Below, in pieces: positions 52,662 through 61,844 of a DNA stretch of 64,000 nucleotides. Position 1 is the stretch's first letter. Every line of letters begins with the position of its first letter. Where the stretch lies: positions 1,302,001 through 1,366,000 of the forward strand of contig CBFFRQ010000068.1 of NCBI GenBank assembly GCA_965644315.1, written 5' to 3'. The translations under genes and the position numbers were made by a program. Origin of the DNA: Caecitellus pseudoparvulus. Its lineage: Eukaryota; Bigyra: Bicosoecida. The notes beneath the pieces were generated by a model that did no database searches, was not told where the DNA came from, and was given only the letters and a program-made list of their open reading frames with translations.

Positions 52662-54829
52662 ATGGCAAGCCTGGCGGCCATCATTGCTGCTCAAGCGGAA
52701 CAAGACCAGCAAGCAGCTCAAGCAGAGACAGAACTGAAGCTGCAGCGGGCCCATGCATCGGTGCTGGAGTCGGGTTCCTCAGAGGAAGCCGACCTCGCAC
52801 TCGCGTTGCTCCTGTCGAAGCAAGAAGCTGAGAAGGAGAGCGGCGTCAGAGTCGCGTCAGCGATACCTCTCCCCTTCGATCATACCTATGCTCCTGCGTC
52901 AACCCCCCGAGATGGTCCCGAGGATGGTGCGTGGTGCTGGTTCCTGCCACCAGCGGACCGAGATCAACCAGAGAACCCGAGACGCTGAGCAGCATGCTCT
53001 TGGTGCCTGGCGTGCTTGTCTTCCCGGACGCCCGCACCCACCCGCACAAGTATTGACAGTAAACACTTTCTTTGCCAACACAGACTATGCGCTGGCTATG
53101 CGCCTGCAGTCTGAGGAAGATGCAGCCGCGTCCCTGTCAAGATCCGCGCCAGCCTCCAAACTCCGCAGCAGGCACCGCCATGAAGTTGTACGGCTGGACA
53201 GCACAGCTTTCGGATGCCCAGCTGGGCAGTGGGATGGTGAGGATCCGGATGACGATGCTGTTGTTGACGCGCAGGTTGAGGAGGAGGAAGCACAGTTCGC
53301 TGCCCTCGTCGGCACAATGGGCCACAGGAGCAGAGGAGCAGGACGCTCGGCTTGGACCACGAAGCATGATGCACGCTTGACGGGAAGGCGGAATGCCCGA
53401 AGGCTGGAGCACCAGCACCCCACTGTGGGGGACTTGACTGGCCGGGGCACCAAGCTCAGCAATCGAGTGGCCGGTGACTTGACAAGGCACTTCAGCAAGC
53501 AAACCCGCAAGGGCGTGGCAAGGTCAGGAAGAGTGGAGGGGGCTACAGTGCAGACCCAGGAGGGTGTCATGGATGGTGAGGCTGTGCCTGCTACCTGCGA
53601 CGAGCTGCCACCGTTTTCTGCACTCCGCACGTGCTGCCTCCGCAGAGCGGACGCGCTTGCTTCTCTTCAAGCTGTGCAACACAGTGTTGGGGGAGGTGCA
53701 CGGCGTTGTTAAGACTGGGAAGGAGAGCTCCGTGTACACCGCAACTGGGTGGGATCCCACGGATGCCACACTCGCCGTGCCGTCCGAGAGCTCCCTCAAG
53801 GAAGGGCCTGTGGGGCCGCGAGCCTCAGGCTTTCCCTCTGCGACAGTGTTGCCTGTGACTGAAGCAGATGCAACATCAAGACCTTTCAGCGTTGCCCCAG
53901 TGGGCCCAGATGCCATGGTGGCCTTGAAAATTTTTAGATCCACATTGAATGAGTTCAAGAACCGCACGGACTATGTCAGTGGTGATCATCGGTACAAGAA
54001 GGCCACGTCTGGCAGGTCTCTGGCGCGGCAAAACCCCCGCAAGGTGGTCAAGTTGTGGGCAGAGAAGGAGTGGGCTAACCTGGTTAGAATGTGGCGTGCA
54101 GGCATTCCCTGTCCCCAGCCCTTGGTCTTGCGCTCACACATTCTTGTCATGTCGTGGCTCGGCGATGCTGACGGGTTCCCCGCCCCACAGCTTCGAGAAG
54201 CGAAGCTGCCATCCACCAAGGCTTGGGCGACTGCGTACACCCAGGTGGTTCGCATCATGATCGGCATGTACCACCGCTGCAAGCTAGTTCATGCTGACCT
54301 GTCAGAGTACAACTTATTGTGGTTTGATCGCCGCGTGTTTGTCATTGACACCGCCCAAGCGGTTGAAGCAACACACCCCAACGCTACGAACTTCCTTGAG
54401 CGTGACGCTGCGAACATCACGAGGTTCTTTGATAGCAAGGGTGTGCAAGTGCTCTCAGCTGCATCGCTTGTTCACTTCATTCAAGGTGCAGGGGAGGGCA
54501 GCGCCGACGGCAGCCAGCACCAGGTTTACCAGTCTGCACAAGGCAAGACGCCGGCCCACCCATCAGCTGGCGCTGGCGAAGCACCTGCACCCGCCACAGC
54601 CGCTGCTGTGTTTGGATCGAAGCATGACCCTGTTGTGCAGCAGCTAAAGGAGCTGATGGAGGCGGGTGTGGTGGACGCGGCGGGGGAAGGCGCGGCCATG
54701 TCGGATCCACCCGACTCAAGTCTTGCGCTGCGGTCAAGCGAGCCCAGTGAAGGTCTTGCTAGCTCTGTGGAAGCAGGAGGATCCAGCTTGCAGGGAACAG
54801 GCGGCGCTGCAGCTCAGGAGGTAGAGTAA
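52662..54829 (+). CDS. RIOK3: RIO-family atypical kinase, RIOK3-type (3 exons)
   Basis: Exons 52662-52926, 53084-53575 and 53646-54829 give 646 residues. Junctions use GTGCGT and GTGAGG donors and reproduce the family text (DERTRLLLFKLCNTVLGEVHG before GVVKTGKESSVY). The nucleotide-binding Lys is in MVALKIFRSTLNEFKNR. WAEKEWANLVRM and AGIPCP match RIO1/RIO3. The catalytic Asp lies in VHADLSEYNLLW and the metal-binding Asp in VFVIDTAQAVE. The acidic N-terminal region with ALAMRLQSEED favours RIOK3 over RIO1. RIO kinases act in late cytoplasmic 40S maturation. A ~150-residue Ala/Gly-rich tail is extra. It converges with the pseudophosphatase gene, with 17 nt between stops. Confidence 0.88.
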
Positions 54830-54846
54830 TGCACTCCGTCCGCTGC

Positions 54847-57067
54847 TCATGTTGCCCATGGATTCTGGGTCGACCTCAGTCCTGCCTCTGGCTTCTTTCG
54901 CCTGCTCTTGCTCAGCGCTGACGACCTTTCGGTGCCGACGAGCGTCCTCGCTGATGGCGTGGACTTGAGGGCGAACGGACGCGCGTCCCGTTGTGGCTGT
55001 GTTTGGGACAAGGCTGCTTGTGGGGTCGATCGCAGAGGTCGTTGTGTGAGACTCAAAACTGATTTGTTCTGCAGACGGCTGGCATAGGCTGATTCGACAG
55101 CTGCCTGGCGTTTTGCCTGCCTGCGAGAGCCGCTTTGGCTGCGGTGTCTGTGGTGCCCCAGCACTGGACTGCGACGTGCCCATCCACCATGCCTCTTTGC
55201 CACCTTTTGCTTCTGTCGTGTACTCACCTCCTGGCTACTGTCTGGCTGAACTGGTGCGGCCACAAGCGTGAAGGTCGCAGGGGTGCCCTGAATGGAACCC
55301 TTCTGCAGCCCCTGTGAAGTTGCTATAACGTGCCCTCTTGATGCCCGCGGAAATCGGCTGAGGGGTGGTATGTTGACTGCCAGGTCTTTTGCAGGTGCTG
55401 CTGTGCTTGAACCAGAGTGATAGGACCCCGCTCTTCCAGGCCCACCGCCTCGTCCGCCAACGCCTGTGCGCACCGCAGAGCTTCGCTTAGGCGCCTGCCC
55501 TTGCGCAGCCGAGTTGAACGTCACGGTGTTTCCGAAGTCATCACCCTGTGGGGTGGTCACAGGTGTCAAGAAGGGCGAAATGGGGCTCTGAGTGTGCCCA
55601 GGCGGTAGAGCTGAGCTCTTCGCTGGGGCAAGCACCGGGAAAGTGACCACGGAGCCTTGTGGCCTGGCCTCAATACCATCAGCCCCAAGGGCATGACCAT
55701 TTAAAGCACCCGGCATCGCACCGCCTTTGAAAGTGGCAGGTGTCCCAGGCCGCCGTCGTTCGCTATGCACTTGTAAGGTGCCCTCCGAGTGTGCACGCGC
55801 TTCTGCTCGCTGCACGTTGTGCGGTTGGGTTCCAGTTCGCGAGCTTGGCCCTGGTGCCGCCTTCCTCACATCTTTGGAGTTGGATGTTTCTCTTGCAGCT
55901 GCAGGTGTCAGACTGGTTTGCAACTTGCTGAAGGTAGGTGAATGCAGTGGCACCGCATCGGCATCGGGCTCAGAGGCGCCTCGGCCGCGCTGCGAACTCC
56001 ACACTTCCCCCCCAGTCAAGACACTTGAGGGGAGGCGCGTTATTTGTGGGGCGGAGACCGGTCTCGACCTCTCAAGTGCAGCCCTCTGAGCCGGGCTTCG
56101 TGCGGCAGCAGAGCTCTGGTCGGCTGGTGTAGCAGATGCCGGGCGCAAGTAGCCAGGCCCCCTATCTGACAGTGCCTGGGGGCAGACACTTGTTTCCCTT
56201 GCAGCACCGAAAACAGCTTCGTCGGCCCATCGTAGCCTGCGAGTTTGGCGGTGTGCAGCGTGCGTGTCTGCTACTGTGGCGGCTTCCCGGACTCCCCGTC
56301 GCGAGTTCAGGAAGGTGTGAGCAATAAGGCCTTCATCATCGTTTTGCTCCACAGCTGCGAGTTGTTTAGGGATGACAGACGCATCCCACTGTCCAAACCT
56401 TCTCTCATGCCCTACGGCATCTCCAAGCTGCGCTTTTGTCACTCGCTGGAGACTGTTGTTGAGTGCCTGAAGCTGTCTCAACAACCCAGGCTTGAGTTGG
56501 CATCCCCCACGCTTACTTTGGACGAACTCCATGGTCTTCGAGAGAGTCCTGCATGGTATGGGCGTATTTGTGGTGGGTGAGACATGCCTGCGTCCGTGCC
56601 GTGCCTGCTGCGCCTCTCACCATCTGTACTTTAGCATCATGTACATGCATGAGACAAAGACAGCTCGGGAGTTCCCTCGAAACGAGTGTAGCAGTACACC
56701 CTCTCCTGCGATGAGACCCTCTTCAATGAAAGAGAAGACTTCGTCCAAGACGCTGTTGCTTTCATCGAAAACGATGCAGTTGCCAGACTGGGGCCAGCTG
56801 TAGCTAAGGTACCTGATGCCAGCACGCTCCCAGCTGTTTGGGACTTCTCGCGCAGCTGCATTGATGATTCGAGCGACTTTATTGGCCACTATGAATTCCA
56901 AATCCTGGCTAGAGGTGGCATCACCTGCGTGGAGTGCGCAAGACTTGGTCAAAGGGTTGCAGGAGTGTACCACAGGAAACGCCCAACCGGGCCCTTCGAG
57001 CCATTGCTAGGCACGGGAAGCCAGCAGCCTTACCAATGAAGAGCCCATCTTTGATCTTTGCCGTCAT
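54847..57067 (-). CDS. STYX-like dual-specificity pseudophosphatase with long disordered tail (3 exons)
   Basis: Exons 57067-57034, 56924-56621 and 56548-54847 give 679 residues. The joins (GTAAGG and GTGAGA donors) restore a continuous DSP fold: IKDGLFIGDATSSQDLEFI, the strand VARIINAAAREVP, then the signature loop and the helix KYRWTLSKTMEFVQS. The HCx5R active site at 91-98 reads HSFRGNSR, so the catalytic Cys is Ser92. Such a protein should bind a phospho-site without cleaving it. I recall protist relatives with a Ser at the same place, so this is likely a true pseudophosphatase family. The ~510-residue tail is Ser/Pro/Arg-rich and disordered. The ATG at 56532, inside exon 3, is not the start. 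Confidence 0.78.
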
Positions 57068-57575
57068 GAAGGAAGATATCCCCAAGGCGCTATTCTCGTG
57101 GCAGCAAGTACGAGGCAGAGCGACTGCCGCGAATGGTGCCTGACAGAGTCACTGCCGTTGGGGACTACCGGTGCTCGCTCCCTCCACATGCAAACAGCAA
57201 AGAGCACGATCCTGTTGGCTTCATCAAGCAGGATAGATGTCAAATGCTGCATTGAGTTGTACCTTTTGTTCCCATTCTGCGCGAGTTTGCGGGAGACGGC
57301 AGATTGAAGCTTCATGGATTGAGCGCCCTGAGCCAAAACAAATGGACTCGAGCTGGCCCACAGAGCATGCCCATGAAGCACTCCATTGGATGCACGGCAC
57401 CCTGCTCGTTTCGTGCGCTCCGCGGCAAGTCCTGAGAAAGCTGACACCACTACGCCGCGGCGGCTTCAGCCTTCCTCTGCCTTTGCACTTCAACGCCTAA
57501 AGCGCGGAGCGCAACCACGGAGTGGCCTTGGTGGGGAGTGAACCCGTACACTCGGAGCTTTCACACGCAGGCAGT
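57068..57575. promoter_or_regulatory. shared upstream region of the pseudophosphatase and coiled-coil genes
   Basis: 508 bp between divergent starts. Open frames on both strands (for example 57064-57450) lack motifs and good starts and are judged chance. No specific promoter element was recognised. Confidence 0.4.
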
Positions 57576-59391
57576 ATGGTGAGAATGACTCGTTACAGGG
57601 AAAGCAGCTGTTGCAAGTCACTCGCGCGATTTCCGCGCACCCTGCCGCAGCACACTCAGCGTTTGGAGCGGCTCAAACGCTCAGACAAGGCTGCTGCGAC
57701 CATCTTATTTCGACTTCGAAGAGAGGTTCATCTTCAGGAGCCAGAAGCATTGTCGGTTCTGCCCGATCTGCTCTGCGTGGCGCCAAAAAGCATCCTGAAC
57801 CTGGTGGTGCGTCAGAGTCACCACCTGTCAACATGCATATCATGCTGTGAAGTGCTTCTCCCCACATCCCAACTTGCAGGATTTCGACGTACGGGGGGCC
57901 TACTTTTCGCTTAAGAAGCGCAAGGGGCGGACCGCGGGGCACAGCGAAACCACTGGCATCCGCGAAGCACCCTCGCCGTCGCCGGCAAGACCACGGCTCC
58001 CAAAGAGACCTGGGTGCGGACCACCGCTGAAAGTGCCCACTGCGTTGTTTTCACCTGTAAAGAGGCGCCCTGCATTGAGTGTCACCAGCGAAGAAACTCC
58101 GCCCGACGATTCGAAAGCCGAAGCTGCCCGGCAAGCTGGAAGGCAGCCCGAAACAGACGAATGGGATGACATGGTTCAGAGAGACGCCGAGTTGTCTCGC
58201 TTGGCAGCAGAGCGAAGAGCAGTCGAGGAGAGGCTAGCCAAGACACAGTACGTCCAAGCGCTGGATGAGCAAGTGAAGGAGAGGCAAAGATGGCTGTCGC
58301 TGCTCCGGAAGGAGGACGAGGAGTATGCGCGGCTCGTTCAGCACCAGGGGCATCTGGCCGAATCCAGACAGCAGACAGACAAGCAGCGACAAAAGAGAAG
58401 GCAGGCAGAGGGAGCAGCAGCACGAGCGTCGTTCGTGGAGCTGCAAGCGCAGAAAGCGCGAAAGGTTGGCCAGAGGCGTGCCGCTCTGCAGCAGGAGCGG
58501 GAGCAAGCAGACAACATCGCAGCTGAGCATGCATTGTCAGAGAAGCTGAAACAAAGAGCTGCAAGACTAAGGCAACAAGAGCTGCAGAAGGCAAACGTCC
58601 AGGCAGCAGAGCGAGCCACGCGTCGGGCGCGTGAGGAGGCAGCGCGGCACGTGCAGGAACTTGAGAAGGCTGAGGCTGAAGCCTTGAAAGAGGAAAAGGC
58701 CCGCCTCGACGCCCAGATGCAGAGGAGGGCCGACTTCAAGTCAAAGATGGACGCCATGCAAGACATTCCATCTGATGTGGCTATGCTGGAGCAGAAAGCC
58801 TGGGAGCGCGCAAGCCGTGAAGCTGCAGCTGAGGAACGAAAAAGGTTCCAGGCAGAGCAAGCAGAGAAACTCGCACAAAAAGAATCCCAGCAGGTCTATA
58901 TCAACATGCTTAGGCTTCAAATGGCAGCAAAGCAGCATGCTAAGGAGGTGCAGCGCCAGGAGGCAGCAGCCATGCTCGAGCGTGCCCGAAAGGCTGACGC
59001 CGAGTTTCACGCAGCCGAGGCGAAGAGAAAGGCCGATGCCATGCGACGACGACTTGAAATTTGTCAAGCGCAAAAGCAGCAAGTGCACGACAGGCGTCGG
59101 GCGGCCCTCAGCAGCCCCAGCCGCCAGCGACTGCTTCGCTACAACCGCAGCTACTGCGAGGGGCAGCGAGCAGCACTTCAATCGGAAAAGCAGGCTGTAG
59201 CACTGACAAAGCGTGTTGCTGAGTTGGCACCGAAGCATTCAGCCATAGCTAGTGCCGAGCGAGAGCGATGGGGCACAGCTTCAAAGACGTCGGTCCTGCC
59301 GGCGTGGCGCCCCGGCGTGGCAGACCTCAACGAAGATGTGCTTCGTCGCATGGACGCGCGCATCAAGCTCTTCACTTCCAAGCAGGAGTGA
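57576..59391 (+). CDS. Long coiled-coil protein, trichoplein/CFAP-like (2 exons)
   Basis: Exons 57576-57806 and 57880-59391 (73-nt intron, GTGCGT donor) give 580 residues. A short intron right after the first ATG (GTGAGA at 57579) is also conceivable and would shorten the N-terminus. From ~175 onward the protein is almost continuous coiled coil rich in Glu, Arg, Ala and Gln (for example SRLAAERRAVEERLAK and ARRAREEAARHVQELEKAE), with the phrase YINMLRLQMAAKQ in the middle. The pattern recalls the trichohyalin/plectin-homology proteins of axonemes and basal bodies, but long coiled coils attract false matches. It converges with ICMT, with 25 nt between stops. Confidence 0.72.
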
Positions 59392-59416
59392 CAAGGGGCC
59401 CATGGCCTGTGAAGGG

Positions 59417-60316
59417 CTACGTCTGGGCATCGTCGGTGGCAGCACCTGTGCGCGTGGCGACGCCACTGAATGGGTCTTGGATGAAGGGAATAAGGATCCA
59501 AGTCTTCTTACGGTACTGCAAGTACGCCCCTCTGAACATACCAAACAAGTGATACTCTTCCTCGGGAATGCGCTCTGCAAAGAATTTCCAAGCTGCAAAT
59601 GCATAGAGGACGAAGCAGACGGGGTTCCCGAGCAGGAGCTGCGTGGAGATGGAAGCATAGAACCAGCCTGTATACCCAGGGTGCCGAAGGAAGCTGTAAA
59701 TTCCATGCTGGACAAGCTTGTGCTCCTTCCGGCGCGTTTGTTGGATCATGTGTGTGAACGCCGTCCCCGCTGTGACCATGCCGGTTGTACGAATGCTTTG
59801 CCCGAGCCACATGCCCCCAGCTCCGAGCACCACGAGGGCGCCTCCGGCCCATCCCGCCACTCCCTCTTTCCACATTGGAAAGAAAACGTACCCCAGCCAA
59901 AACTCTGCCCAGCTACACAGGACTGCTACTGCATAGGCTTTGCTCTGGTCCAACAAAAATGCTGCGGAGGCATGCAGGAGAGTGTGGTCCTCAGTCACGC
60001 GCCATGCCCACCTAGCGCTCGCGACACGCACAGTTCCACTTCAGCAAAGAGGGGTTGTAAACAGCAGTTACAAGGAATTCGAGAAAGTGATACACACTCC
60101 ACCACGTCGCATACAAGCTCCAGGCCACCTGTGCACCGGAGGCCAAGGCAGGTTGGCAGTGCTGCCACGCGCGTGAAAGTCAAGGGACCGCACAGTTGAC
60201 CACGACAGCACCTGCCCCCAGACCACATGGGCAATCAGAGCAGCAGCATGTACGGAGAAAATGCTTCCGAGGAAGAAGCCTTGGGCTGCGATCAATATCT
60301 CGGCTGAGGCTGCCAT
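59417..60316 (-). CDS. ICMT: Isoprenylcysteine carboxyl methyltransferase (3 exons)
   Basis: Exons 60316-60212, 60128-60032 and 59961-59417 give 248 residues. Splicing joins NPSLLKWN to SFLLDQSKAYAVA, exactly the family text. The motif LVQHGIYSFLRHPGYTGWF and the later RIPEEEYHLFGMF are the SAM- and substrate-binding core. About six to seven hydrophobic helices are visible. ICMT is an ER membrane enzyme that methylates the prenylated Cys of processed CaaX proteins such as Ras and Rho GTPases. It acts downstream of the prenyltransferase whose alpha subunit lies at 27267-28464 in this window. Confidence 0.92.
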
Positions 60317-60633
60317 GGTCTTGCAAACCGGTGAAACGCTATGGCCATGAAACGCTGAACCAGCAGCTCCAGCACACTTCCGGGGAAGGCCGCGCAAGGT
60401 GGGAAGTTTCTCTATTGCTGACATTCAACGCGGATGTTGGGGATTTTGACTCCCGTGCCCCGGAGTTCTGCTTTGGGAGTGCCAGGGTACCGGGGAGTGA
60501 ACGTTGAGGGGGGGGGGGTGCCGCCACCTGAAGGAGCTAGTGCACGCCACCGATGCAAGGGCGGACCTGCAGCAAAAACACATCCAACAAGACCAAGGTT
60601 GTTAGTTCTCGGCTTTTTCCATCGTATGCAACC
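60317..60633. promoter_or_regulatory. shared upstream region of ICMT and BUD31, with a G11 run
   Basis: 317 bp between divergent starts, containing an 11-base G run (60508-60518). Nothing else was assigned. Confidence 0.4.
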
Positions 60634-61842
60634 ATGGCTAGCAATGGGATGCTTGCGCGGTACAAGAAGCGCAAGGCGCCTCCAAATGGCTGGGAAGAGG
60701 TGTCCACTGTGATGGAGGCGCTGGAAGATGAGATGAAGCGCGGTAGGTGCACCTTCGAGGAACTACGCCTGGCACTGCAATGAGAAAGCTATGGGGGTTG
60801 ATTCTGCCGCCTTTCACAGCGATCGCTGCCCCCCATGAGGGCAAGCGCAAGACGGAGAGCCTGTGGCCTGTGCACCAGATTAACTGGCAGCGGACGTGCG
60901 TGCAGCAGGGCCTGCGTTTCATGTGTGGGCATGCTCCAACGCAACGTTGCTGTGACACACAGACGGTACCTATATGACATGTTCTACACGTACGAGCGCA
61001 TCCCCCGCAAGGTCCTGGACTACTGTGTAGCAGAAGTGCGGAGGCATAACGCTGCCGAAACGGCCGTACTTGGTTTTCACGTCTGCTTCGTCCCCCCACT
61101 GCAGAAGCTAGCCGATGCGAACCTGATGGCGAAGTGGAAGAAGCCTGGGTATGATCGTTTGTGCTGCACGCATGCCATCAACCCGCGGAACCACAACTTT
61201 GGCACTGTCAGCATTTGCCGTGTAGGTGGAGCAGCGGAGCTGTGGAGTGCGGCAGAGCGCCAGAATTCCTCGCCCTCGGGCCTTTCACAGGTGCCAAAGA
61301 AGGACCTTGAGCCAGGTCGCATTGTAGTGGATGTTACGTGCGGCTGCCTGGGTTGTGCGAGTGGAGAGGGCGGCTTTCGCAACATCTTTGGGAACAAATT
61401 TGGGCAGTCTTTGGCCAGCATCCAACATGCCAGAGAAGCCCGAGCTGAGCAAGCGGCGTCCCTGGCCGCATCAGTAGTTGAGGCCATGGACGGAAGCAGT
61501 GAATCTCCTGCTCCGATAAGCACGGGCGATGACGTCGTGGACGAAGCAGTGGCTTCAGCTGTCGCTGACTTTGGTGAGGAGGGAGACGCTGACGGCGCAG
61601 CTGAGGCTGCGGCAGACGCTGTGCTGGCTGCATTTCCAACAGTTTGGGCAGAGCCAGGGGAAGAAGAAGAAGAAGACACTGCCGCGGTCTTGGCTGCTCA
61701 GGGAAGCAATGTCGAAGATGGGCCGTCGGCAGAGGACATGGCAGCTATGGCGGCTGCCATGGGGGGCGGAGCCGAGACAGCTGCCGCGGAGGATGACGCC
61801 GCCCCCCCTCCGTCCGCAAAGAGGCCTCGCACTGAAGCTTGA
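60634..61842 (+). CDS. BUD31: BUD31-type splicing factor with reduced Cys cluster and long acidic tail (5 exons)
   Basis: Exons 60634-60742, 60820-60895, 60963-61035, 61105-61221 and 61291-61842 give 308 residues. All introns are GT-AG and 67-83 nt. Family blocks: KAPPNGWEEV, EGKRKTESLWPVHQI, RYLYDMFY, LMAKWKKPGYDRLCC, NFGTVSICRVPKKDLEPGR and CGCLGC. BUD31 sits in the spliceosome near the U2/U6 core. Known homologues are ~145 residues; here ~160 residues of Ala/Glu/Asp-rich sequence follow, ending in KRPRTEA, a nuclear-import-like signal. Three Cys that I recall as conserved are replaced (CCxxC reads CCTHA, NCIC reads VSIC, ECTHC reads DVTC), so part of the zinc cluster may be absent. Confidence 0.9.
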
Positions 61843-61844
61843 TG

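Noticed and set aside
54847-56532. 561-residue minus-strand frame as a separate gene starting at ATG 56532
   Set aside because: Splicing from the phosphatase-like exon joins KYRW in phase to TLSKTMEFVQS, the expected next helix of the family, so this is the third exon of one gene.
57064-57450. 128-residue minus-strand open frame upstream of the pseudophosphatase
   Set aside because: It lies in the divergent promoter, has no motif, and the pseudophosphatase start at 57067 explains the region.
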